From the NCBI GenBank assembly GCA_026988735.1, contig JALSKR010000264.1, forward strand, positions 1 through 6,930: 6,930 bases of DNA. The letters run 5' to 3'. Under the pieces are notes generated by a model that made no database searches, had not been told where the DNA came from, and saw only the letters and a program-made list of their open reading frames with translations. The position numbers were made by a program, and so were the translations under genes. The stretch's first letter is position 1; every line of letters starts with the position of its first letter. This document shows, one piece after another, positions 1 to 5,684 of this stretch. The DNA comes from Sulfurimonas sp. Its GTDB lineage: Bacteria > Campylobacterota > Campylobacteria > Campylobacterales > Sulfurimonadaceae.

Positions 1-2
1 CA

Positions 3-326
3 CATTGTAAAAAAATAACAAAAGCAGACGGTGCAATTGTTTTTGACAATGCACAGGAGATTTATAATAAATACCGTGCCTTTACACCGTGGCCGGGGAT
101 TTATCTTGCAAGCGGGTTGAAATTAAAAGAGATGCAACTTGAAAAAAAAGATGAAGAACATGCTGATGCCGGCAGAATAACTGCAATAGATAAAAAAAGT
201 ATTGTCGTTACATGTAAACAGGGGGCTCTTCGTATTTATAAGGTACAGCCACAGTCAAAAAAAGAGATGGATGTTATCTCTTATATTAACGGGAAAAGAC
301 TCGGACTTGAAGATACACTACTTTAA
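3..326 (+). CDS. fmt: Methionyl-tRNA formyltransferase, C-terminal part (5' truncated by window edge)
   Basis: Fmt transfers a formyl group from 10-formyl-tetrahydrofolate to Met-tRNA(fMet) in the cytoplasm, producing the initiator tRNA for translation. Only the last 107 codons are visible, read in the frame that opens at base 3 and stops with TAA at 324-326. The visible part starts at the end of the catalytic domain and continues into the OB-fold-like C-terminal domain that contacts tRNA. Recognisable family segments are IYNKYRAFTPWPGIYL, then AGRITAIDKKSIVVTC, GALRIYKVQPQSKK and the terminal YINGKRLGLEDTLL. A TTG at 117 opens a shorter reading of the same frame, but it lies inside the conserved domain and is not a start. 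The catalytic Asn-His-Asp residues lie outside the window. The 3' end overlaps birA by about 20 bases, implying cotranscription. The identity is secure because several conserved blocks occur in the right order. Confidence 0.95.
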   Translation, partial: HCKKITKADGAIVFDNAQEIYNKYRAFTPWPGIYLASGLKLKEMQLEKKDEEHADAGRITAIDKKSIVVTCKQGALRIYKVQPQSKKEMDVISYINGKRLGLEDTLL

Positions 327-942
327 TACACTGCCATCAACGCAGCTTTTTTTAAAAGAACAGTTGCAAAACAAGAAGCTGACTGCACCTGTCGCTGTGG
401 TCGCAGATATTCAGACAAGCGGAATCGGCAGTCGAAATAACGAATGGAGTTCCCAAAAAGGAAATCTTTTTTTGTCCTTTGCACTAGATATAGAGCAATT
501 GCCTTATGATTTAAAATTAGAATCCGTATCTTTGTATTTTTCTTATCTGCTCAAAGAGACACTGTCTGAATTTGGCTCAAAAGTTTTTTTAAAGTGGCCG
601 AATGATTTTTATATTGGTACAAAAAAAACAGGCGGAATGATTACAAATATAGTGGACGATACCCTTGTTTGCGGTGTGGGAATAAACCTTGTAACGGCAC
701 CACAGGGCTTTGCATCATTGGATATTATGCTCAACAGAAAAATATTAATTGCAGCATATTTGAAAAATATAGAAAAAAAGGTTTTATGGAAGCAAGTTTT
801 TAGCAAATATAAGTTAGAATTTGAAAACAATAAGGAGTTTTTTACTCATAGTAATGGTAAAAAAATATCACTTGAGTCTTGTGTACTCGAGAGTGATGGC
901 AGTTTAAATATAAATGGTGAGAGGATATACAGCAGGCGATGA
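307..942 (+). CDS. birA: Biotin--[acetyl-CoA-carboxylase] ligase, monofunctional (no HTH domain)
   Basis: BirA makes biotinyl-5'-AMP from biotin and ATP and transfers biotin to a lysine of carrier proteins such as AccB. I prefer the TTG at 307, giving 211 residues beginning MKIHYFNTLPSTQ, because the family's DSTQ-like N-terminal motif then sits at residues 9-13. It overlaps fmt by 20 bases and has only a weak purine tract (291-298) upstream. ATG at 271 or 202 in the same frame would add residues encoded by conserved fmt sequence and is less likely. Visible motifs are the adenylate-binding loop GIGSRNNEW (39-47), KGNLFLSF (51-58), KWPND (96-100), the catalytic-lysine segment KKTGG (106-110) and GVGINL (123-128). 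A small C-terminal SH3-like segment follows. With no N-terminal winged helix, it should not act as a biotin-operon repressor. Serine replaces the arginine equivalent to E. coli R118 in the loop. The stop overlaps the parA start (ATGA). Confidence 0.9.
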   Translation: MKIHYFNTLPSTQLFLKEQLQNKKLTAPVAVVADIQTSGIGSRNNEWSSQKGNLFLSFALDIEQLPYDLKLESVSLYFSYLLKETLSEFGSKVFLKWPNDFYIGTKKTGGMITNIVDDTLVCGVGINLVTAPQGFASLDIMLNRKILIAAYLKNIEKKVLWKQVFSKYKLEFENNKEFFTHSNGKKISLESCVLESDGSLNINGERIYSRR

Positions 943-1721
943 GTGAAGTAATAGTAATTGCAAATCAAAAGGGCGGAGTAGGCAAAACGACTACCGCTGT
1001 AAACTTGGCAGCGTCACTTGCTGTTGCAGAAAAAAAAGTGCTTTTGATTGACTCAGATCCGCAGGCAAATGCCACGACATCATTGGGCTTTCATAGAAAT
1101 GATTATGAATTTAATATTTATCATGTACTGATAGGCACGAAAAAGCTCAAAGAGATTATATTGAAATCAGACCTGCCTACGCTGCATTTGGCTCCTTCAA
1201 ACATAGGTCTAGTAGGAATAGAAAAAGAGTATTATGACGCAGACAAAGCAAAAGGGCGTGAACTTGTTTTGAAAAAAGCAATTGCAAATGTGCAAAAAGA
1301 GTATGATTATATTATTATAGATTCTCCGCCGGCACTTGGTCCGATGACTATCAATGCACTTTCAGCGGCAAACTCGGTAATTATTCCGATACAGTGTGAA
1401 TTTTTTGCACTTGAAGGTTTGGCACAGCTTCTCAATACTGTCAAATTGGTGAGAAAATCAATTAACCCGAAATTGGCTGTAAGAGGCTTTCTGCCAACTA
1501 TGTTTTCATCACAAAACAATTTGTCCAAACAGGTTTTTGCAGATTTGCGTCAGCATTTTAAAGGCAAACTTTTTAAAGATGCAGCAGATAAATACATTGT
1601 AGTACCAAGAAATGTAAGACTTGCAGAATCTCCGTCATTCGGAAAACCTGCAATTTTGTATGATGTAAAATCAAGCGGTTCTATTGCATACCAAAATTTA
1701 GCACAGGCGATTATACGATAA
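939..1721 (+). CDS. parA: Chromosome-partitioning ATPase ParA (Soj family)
   Basis: This is a 260-residue cytoplasmic ATPase that binds nucleoid DNA non-specifically as an ATP dimer and is stimulated by ParB to segregate replicated origins. The deviant Walker A motif KGGVGKTT lies at residues 11-18, with signature lysine K11 and P-loop K16. The Walker A' motif LLIDSDPQAN spans 35-44, and Walker B YIIIDSPPALG spans 124-134. The C-terminal family segment VPRNVRLAESPSFGKP spans 222-237. There is no N-terminal HTH, and the length is that of chromosomal Soj proteins rather than plasmid ParA with an autorepressor domain. The sequence resembles H. pylori Soj as I recall it. The start ATG at 939 overlaps the birA stop as ATGA, so translation is probably coupled. 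The last base of its TAA stop is the first base of the parB ATG. A MinD or other ParA-like role is excluded by the adjoining parB. Confidence 0.96.
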   Translation: MSEVIVIANQKGGVGKTTTAVNLAASLAVAEKKVLLIDSDPQANATTSLGFHRNDYEFNIYHVLIGTKKLKEIILKSDLPTLHLAPSNIGLVGIEKEYYDADKAKGRELVLKKAIANVQKEYDYIIIDSPPALGPMTINALSAANSVIIPIQCEFFALEGLAQLLNTVKLVRKSINPKLAVRGFLPTMFSSQNNLSKQVFADLRQHFKGKLFKDAADKYIVVPRNVRLAESPSFGKPAILYDVKSSGSIAYQNLAQAIIR

Positions 1722-2581
1722 TGAAGTCACAAAAATTAGGCAGAGGGCTGGATGCTCTTCTTGGAGAAATAGACGAGGCATATGAAAATGAAGGAACCCA
1801 ATATGATGCTGTTTTGGAGATTCCGCTCAAAGATATCCGACCGAATCCTTTCCAGCCAAGAAAATCATTTGATGAAACAGCACTTTTGGAACTTGCCGAG
1901 TCTATAAAAAATGACGGACTGATTCAGCCTATAGTTGTAACAGAAGATATTGACGGCTATATCCTAATTGCAGGAGAGAGACGACTTCGTGCCTCAAAGC
2001 TTGCAAAACTCAAAGAGATACGGGCAGTAGTTCTCAACTCTGATGAACAAAAAATGCGACAATTCGCTTTGATTGAAAATATTCAAAGAGAAGAGTTGAA
2101 TGCTGTAGAGTTGGCAGAGGCATATACAGAACTGATAAAACTGCATGATGTAACACATGACGAGCTTGCAAATATTATTCATAAAAGCAGAACCCATATT
2201 ACAAATACCCTGCGTCTGCTGCAACTGACTCCAAAAACACAAAAGGCACTGGTTGAAAAAAAGATTTCGGCGGGTCATGCGAAAGTAATGGTTGGCTTAA
2301 ATGAAAAAGACCAGCAATTGATACTAAATTCGATTATAGGACAAAAACTGAGCGTACGTGAAGTTGAAGCTATGATAAAAAGCATGAAAAATACAGAGCC
2401 TGCACCAAATGATTCTGTAAAAAAGAATGACGCCGATTATGATTTTACGCAGATAAAAGAAAAATTCAATACACTCGGATTACATGTAAAGAGTTCTAAA
2501 AACAAACTGACAATCAGTTTTGCATCGCAAGATGAAATTGATGAATTTTTGACACATTTTAGAAATCAATCAATCAAATAA
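1721..2581 (+). CDS. parB: Chromosome-partitioning protein ParB (Spo0J family)
   Basis: ParB is a CTP-dependent DNA clamp that loads at parS, spreads and stimulates ParA ATPase. The 286-residue protein has the complete family layout. The N-terminal ParA-activating box LGRGLDALLG lies at residues 6-15, followed by a short variable linker. The N-terminal CTPase/ParB domain starts near residue 33 with EIPLKDIRPNPFQPRKSF (33-50) and contains the CTP-binding GERRLRAS (85-92) and ENIQREELNAVE (119-130). The helix-turn-helix parS-reading domain covers about 145-175 (THDELANII, THITNTLRLLQL). ISAGHAK (182-188) follows, and a C-terminal dimerisation domain covers about 240-283. No key element is missing. 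The ATG at 1721 shares its A with the parA stop (TAATG), a reinitiation arrangement that keeps ParA and ParB output linked. It is followed by a 72-base gap with no visible terminator, so some read-through into the atp genes is plausible. Confidence 0.96.
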   Translation: MKSQKLGRGLDALLGEIDEAYENEGTQYDAVLEIPLKDIRPNPFQPRKSFDETALLELAESIKNDGLIQPIVVTEDIDGYILIAGERRLRASKLAKLKEIRAVVLNSDEQKMRQFALIENIQREELNAVELAEAYTELIKLHDVTHDELANIIHKSRTHITNTLRLLQLTPKTQKALVEKKISAGHAKVMVGLNEKDQQLILNSIIGQKLSVREVEAMIKSMKNTEPAPNDSVKKNDADYDFTQIKEKFNTLGLHVKSSKNKLTISFASQDEIDEFLTHFRNQSIK

Positions 2582-2602
2582 CAAATTTATACCTCCATTT
2601 AA

Positions 2603-2638
2603 CTATCCTTTCAATTTTATCATAGTATAATCACGCAA
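2603..2638 (+). promoter_or_regulatory. Candidate sigma-70 promoter of the ATP synthase operon
   Basis: A perfect TATAAT -10 hexamer lies at 2626-2631 in the only sizeable intergenic gap (2582-2653). Transcription would start near 2638, leaving a leader of only about 16 bases before the atpF' ATG. No good TTGACA -35 is present at 16-18 bases (the sequence there is about CTATCC). The region just upstream is T-rich (CCTTTCAATTTTATC), which fits Campylobacterota promoters, where -35 conservation is weak. Position and the perfect hexamer are the evidence; there is no transcription data. A promoter here would let the atp genes be expressed independently of the par genes. Confidence 0.6.
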
Positions 2639-2643
2639 CTTTT

Positions 2644-2650
2644 AGGAGGT
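2644..2650 (+). promoter_or_regulatory. Strong ribosome binding site of atpF'
   Basis: AGGAGGT is a full match to the anti-Shine-Dalgarno core. It sits three bases before the ATG at 2654, a short spacing. It is the strongest Shine-Dalgarno sequence in the window and fixes the atpF' start. A complementary ACCTCC occurs at 2591-2596 (see findings). Confidence 0.85.
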
Positions 2651-2653
2651 GCT

Positions 2654-3076
2654 ATGTTAGATATAAATCCAATACTACTTTTGGCTACATTTGTTGTATT
2701 TGTTTCCCTTATAGCCGTTCTGAACAGTTGGCTTTATAATCCATTACTTTCTTTTATGCAAAAGCGTGATGATGACATTAAAAAAGATCTTGAAAAAGTA
2801 GGATCAAATGACAATGAAATCAATGAGCTCAAAGCAAAAGCAGAGTCAATAATTATGAGTGCCAAACTGGAAGCTGCGGCCCTAAGAGAAAAAGTTATCG
2901 CGGATGCTAAGGAATTAGCTGACAGTAAGTTAGAATCAAAACGTGCTGAACTCGCGGCAGAGTATTTAGAATTTGAGCAATCACTTGCAAAATCTAAAGA
3001 TGAGTTGACTTCTGACTTAATGTCACAAGTTCCGGTATTTAAAGAAGCTGTAAAAGCTAAATTTAGTCAGATATAA
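2654..3076 (+). CDS. atpF': F1Fo ATP synthase subunit b' (peripheral stalk)
   Basis: This is the first gene of the atp operon. The 140-residue protein has one N-terminal membrane segment (about residues 7-26, PILLLATFVVFVSLIAVLNS), then a short FMQKRDDDIKKDLE hinge. A long charged, Ala/Glu/Lys-rich helix (about 36-125) is expected to form a right-handed coiled coil with subunit b. This is the standard b-type stator layout that holds F1 against rotation. It has no signal peptide, unlike the b subunit that follows. The primed name follows from its place before a second b-like gene; the two paralogues probably form a b/b' heterodimer, as in cyanobacteria and phototrophs and as annotated in H. 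pylori (HP1137/HP1136). The start is set by the AGGAGGT Shine-Dalgarno. Nine bases separate its stop from the atpF GTG. Sequence conservation in b subunits is low, so identity depends on layout and context. Confidence 0.9.
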   Translation: MLDINPILLLATFVVFVSLIAVLNSWLYNPLLSFMQKRDDDIKKDLEKVGSNDNEINELKAKAESIIMSAKLEAAALREKVIADAKELADSKLESKRAELAAEYLEFEQSLAKSKDELTSDLMSQVPVFKEAVKAKFSQI

Positions 3077-3085
3077 AGGTGTAAT

Positions 3086-3598
3086 GTGAGTAGAATTTTA
3101 GTATTAATGCTAATGATATCAACTTATGCATTGGCATCTGGGCACGAGCATGCAGGAACAGACATAGTTCAAAGAACTGTAAACTTCTTGTTATTTGCCG
3201 GGCTTGTTTGGTATCTAGTTGGGGAACCTGTAAAGAATTTCTTTGCATCAAGAAGTCAGGCAATAGCTGACGAATTGAAAAAGGTTCAGGAAAAGCTGAA
3301 TGAATCAATCGCTTTGAAAAAAGAGGCATTGGCAAAAATTTCCGAGGCTGAAAAATTTGCTGAAGAGTTGGCGGTTGTTTCTAAAAAAGAGAACAAAATT
3401 TTGAATGACACAATTATTGCACAGGCAGAAAGTGATATTGAAGCTATGGTGAAAAAATTTGCTCTCAAAAAAGAATTTGAAGAAAAGAAAATGATTCGCA
3501 GTGTTGTTGAAGATGTTATCAAAGAGACATTGAAACAAAGCAGTGATAGTTTTGACAGAGAAACTATGGCTAATATCATTTTGAAAAAGGTTGCCTGA
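3086..3598 (+). CDS. atpF: F1Fo ATP synthase subunit b, with signal-like N-terminus
   Basis: This is the second b-type stator subunit, 170 residues. I chose the GTG at 3086: AAGG at 3076-3079 lies about six bases upstream, and the nearby ATG at 3084 is out of frame and followed at once by TGA. The N-terminus (residues 1-17, MSRILVLMLMISTYALA) looks like a cleavable signal peptide with an ALA-S site after residue 17. A polar GHEHAGTD stretch follows, then the membrane segment (about 31-46, TVNFLLFAGLVWYLVG). The family-like EPVKNFFASRSQAIADELKK comes next, leading into a long charged coiled coil to the C-terminus. H. pylori AtpF, as I recall it, has the same two-hydrophobic-segment layout. If the signal is removed, the mature subunit keeps one membrane helix with its N-terminus outside, as in ordinary b subunits. 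The stop TGA is one base from the atpH ATG, so the two are probably coupled. Confidence 0.9.
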   Translation: MSRILVLMLMISTYALASGHEHAGTDIVQRTVNFLLFAGLVWYLVGEPVKNFFASRSQAIADELKKVQEKLNESIALKKEALAKISEAEKFAEELAVVSKKENKILNDTIIAQAESDIEAMVKKFALKKEFEEKKMIRSVVEDVIKETLKQSSDSFDRETMANIILKKVA

Positions 3599-3599
3599 T

Positions 3600-4133
3600 A
3601 TGGAAGAACTGATTGCAAAACGATACATAAAAGCTTTAGGTATGGGTTCTGACTTAGCATCTATGCAAAATATGACAACAGTATTTTCTGCCTTGGCAGA
3701 GTCATTTAAAAATGACAAGTTTGTCAGTATTATTGCTAACCCAAGCATAAAAGCTCAAGAAAAATCAAATATTTTGTTAGATGCGGTAAAAAGTGCCAAC
3801 TCTGATAAAATCAACAACTTTATCAAGCTGTTGGTAGAAAACAAGCGTATCAATATTATTCCGGCAATTGCACAGGAATTAAAAAGTGATTTGGCAAAAG
3901 CTGCTAAAACTTATGAAGGTGTTATTTATAGTGATACGGATATCAATTCAAAAGTAATAGAAGAGTTAAGTGTCGGTTTAGGTAAAAAATATGATGTAAC
4001 TATCAGCCTGACATTTGTTAAAAATGACTTTAACGGTATAAAAGTAGAAGTAGAAGGTCTTGGTATAGAAATTAATTTTTCTAAAGACAGAATAGACAGA
4101 CAAATTATAGAACATATAATAAAAGCAATTTAA
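3600..4133 (+). CDS. atpH: F1Fo ATP synthase subunit delta
   Basis: Subunit delta (OSCP-like) caps the F1 head and joins the alpha subunits to the b/b' stalk. With ATG at 3600 the protein has 177 residues, the usual length. An in-frame TTG at 3591 would add three residues, but the AAGG at 3587-3590 directly abuts it and is correctly spaced (nine bases) for the ATG. The N-terminal helical domain starts [14 protein letters not shown] and contains [25 protein letters not shown] and [10 protein letters not shown], matching the family's LLxxNxR region. The C-terminal domain ends [20 protein letters not shown] followed by [13 protein letters not shown], typical of Campylobacterota delta subunits. 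One base separates it from the atpF stop (TGATATG), and 23 bases separate its stop from atpA. Its last codons overlap a candidate promoter for atpA. Confidence 0.94.
   Translation: MEELIAKRYIKALGMGSDLASMQNMTTVFSALAESFKNDKFVSIIANPSIKAQEKSNILLDAVKSANSDKINNFIKLLVENKRINIIPAIAQELKSDLAKAAKTYEGVIYSDTDINSKVIEELSVGLGKKYDVTISLTFVKNDFNGIKVEVEGLGIEINFSKDRIDRQIIEHIIKAI
4093..4127 (+). promoter_or_regulatory. Candidate internal promoter upstream of atpA
   Basis: TAGACA at 4093-4098 (5 of 6 to TTGACA) is followed after 16 bases by a perfect TATAAT at 4115-4120. Both lie in the last codons of atpH. A transcript would begin near 4127 and carry about a 30-base leader before the atpA GTG. The hexamers are explained equally by the coding sequence in an AT-rich genome, so this is a candidate only. 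Confidence 0.3.
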
Positions 4134-4144
4134 CTTTCAATGAG

Positions 4145-4150
4145 AGGAGA
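4145..4150 (+). promoter_or_regulatory. Ribosome binding site deciding the GTG start of atpA
   Basis: AGGAGA lies six bases upstream of GTG at 4157, supporting that codon as the start. The ATG at 4140 lies upstream of this site, is in another frame and ends at TAG 4155-4157. Confidence 0.75.
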
Positions 4151-4156
4151 ACAATA

Positions 4157-5674
4157 GTGGTAGCAAAAATTCAAGCTGATGAAATCAGCTCAATAATTAA
4201 AGAGCGTATTGACAACTTTGAACTAAGTGTTGATATCAATGAAACAGGTAAAATTGTTTCTTATGCTGATGGTGTTGCGAAGGTTTACGGACTGAGCAAT
4301 GTTATGGCAGGAGAGATGGTAGAATTTGAAGAGGGGACAAAAGGTTTGGTTCTGAACCTGGAGGAGAGCAGCGTTGGTGTTGTTATTCTCGGTTCTGGTC
4401 CTGAGCTTCGTGAGGGAATGAGTGTAAAGCGTCTGGGAACACTTCTAAAAGTTCCTGTAGGTGATGCACTTCTTGGTCGTGTTGTAAATGCACTTGGTGA
4501 ACCGATTGACGGTAAAGGCCCGATTGATACTACAGAAGTTCGTTTTGTAGAAGAAAAAGCACCTGGAATTATGGACAGAAAATCTGTACATGAGCCACTT
4601 GCAACGGGTATTAAAGCTATTGATGCTTTGGTTCCGATTGGTCGCGGACAGCGTGAACTTATCATCGGTGACAGACAAACCGGTAAAACAACAGTTGCAC
4701 TTGATGCAATTATCAACCAAAAAGGTAACGGTGTTGTATGTATATATGTTGCCATCGGTCAAAAAGAGTCAACTGTTGCACAAATTGTTCGTCGTTTGGA
4801 AGATCACGGAGCAATGGAGTATACAATAATCGTATCTGCTACTGCTGCTGAAGCTGCTGCACTTCAATTTTTAGCTCCGTATACCGGTGTTACTATGGGT
4901 GAATATTTCCGTGATAATGCAAGACACGGTTTGATTGTATATGATGATTTGTCTAAACATGCGGTTGCATACCGTGAAATGTCACTTATTCTTCGTCGTC
5001 CTCCTGGTCGTGAAGCATATCCTGGTGATGTTTTTTATGTTCACTCTCGTTTACTTGAGCGTGCTGCAAAAATGTCTGATGAAAACGGAGCCGGTTCTTT
5101 AACTGCTCTTCCTATTATTGAAACACAGGCTGGAGATGTTGCGGCATATATTCCTACAAATGTTATTTCTATTACTGATGGTCAGATTTTCTTGGAAACT
5201 GACTTGTTTAATTCAGGTGTACGTCCTGCGATCAATGTTGGTCTTTCAGTATCTCGTGTTGGTGGTGCTGCGCAAATCAAAGCTACAAAACAGGTTGCAG
5301 GTACATTAAGACTTGATCTTGCGTCTTTTAGAGAACTGCAGGCATTTGCTCAGTTCGCATCTGATCTTGATGAAGTTTCACGTAAACAGTTAGAGCGTGG
5401 ACAAAGAATGGTTGAAATCCTAAAACAAGGGCCTTTCTCACCACTTCCTGCTGAAAAACAGGTTGTTATTATATTTGCCGGAAATGAAGGTTTCTTAGAT
5501 GATATGGATGTATCAAATGTAGTTCGTTTTGAAGCGGAACTTTATCCGTTTATAGAAGCATCATATCCTCAGATCTTTGAAAATATCAGAAGTACTAAAA
5601 AAGTAGATGATGAAACAAAAACACTATTGATGAAAGCACTAGAAGAGTTCAAAGCCAGCTTTGTAGCTAACTAA
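4157..5674 (+). CDS. atpA: F1Fo ATP synthase subunit alpha
   Basis: Alpha is the regulatory nucleotide-binding subunit of the F1 alpha3beta3 hexamer. The 505-residue protein is full length. The N-terminal beta-barrel includes [12 protein letters not shown] (35-46). The P-loop GDRQTGKT lies at residues 171-178, and the Walker B-like strand LIVYDDL at 259-265. [15 protein letters not shown] lies at 280-294, and the family signature [11 protein letters not shown] ends at R367, the arginine finger equivalent to E. coli alpha R376 that projects into the catalytic site of beta. The C-terminal helical domain follows. The start is GTG at 4157 with AGGAGA upstream. Codon use differs from the preceding stalk genes: Arg is mostly CGT, and Gly and Val are mostly GGT and GTT, a pattern of highly translated genes, whereas atpF', atpF and atpH use more AGA. 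This fits the need for three alpha per one delta. The stop overlaps the atpG Shine-Dalgarno. Confidence 0.99.
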   Translation: MVAKIQADEISSIIKERIDNFELSVDINETGKIVSYADGVAKVYGLSNVMAGEMVEFEEGTKGLVLNLEESSVGVVILGSGPELREGMSVKRLGTLLKVPVGDALLGRVVNALGEPIDGKGPIDTTEVRFVEEKAPGIMDRKSVHEPLATGIKAIDALVPIGRGQRELIIGDRQTGKTTVALDAIINQKGNGVVCIYVAIGQKESTVAQIVRRLEDHGAMEYTIIVSATAAEAAALQFLAPYTGVTMGEYFRDNARHGLIVYDDLSKHAVAYREMSLILRRPPGREAYPGDVFYVHSRLLERAAKMSDENGAGSLTALPIIETQAGDVAAYIPTNVISITDGQIFLETDLFNSGVRPAINVGLSVSRVGGAAQIKATKQVAGTLRLDLASFRELQAFAQFASDLDEVSRKQLERGQRMVEILKQGPFSPLPAEKQVVIIFAGNEGFLDDMDVSNVVRFEAELYPFIEASYPQIFENIRSTKKVDDETKTLLMKALEEFKASFVAN

Positions 5675-5684
5675 GGAATAACTT

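Noticed and set aside
202..306. N-terminal extension of birA from ATG 202 or ATG 271
   Set aside because: The extra residues come from conserved fmt sequence read in another frame, and the BirA family motif begins just after TTG 307. ATG 271 is kept only as a weak alternative.
142..628. Runs of seven or eight A or T (for example 142-149, 347-353, 467-473, 584-590, 621-628) as phase-variation tracts in fmt/birA
   Set aside because: They are short for slippage control, are expected in AT-rich Lys/Phe coding sequence, and both genes are housekeeping with intact frames.
2564..2579. AATC repeated three times at the 3' end of parB
   Set aside because: It is only three copies, encodes the variable C-terminal tail and shows no sign of function.
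2582..2625. Terminator after parB
   Set aside because: No GC-rich hairpin followed by a T tract is present. The short T runs here belong to the AT-rich promoter region.
3591..3599. TTG start for atpH three codons upstream of ATG 3600
   Set aside because: AAGG directly touches the TTG, leaving no spacing, while it is properly placed for the ATG.
3286..3748. Antisense reading frames opposite atpF and atpH (124 and 147 codons)
   Set aside because: Phe/Ser/Asn-rich products are mirrors of Lys/Glu-rich coiled-coil coding. No ribosome site or domain supports them.
4285..4755. Long antisense reading frame (156 codons) opposite atpA, with another at 4445-4762
   Set aside because: They lie wholly inside atpA, have low-complexity Ser/Thr/Pro- or Cys/Asn-rich composition, resemble no family I know and arise from the codon bias of the sense gene.
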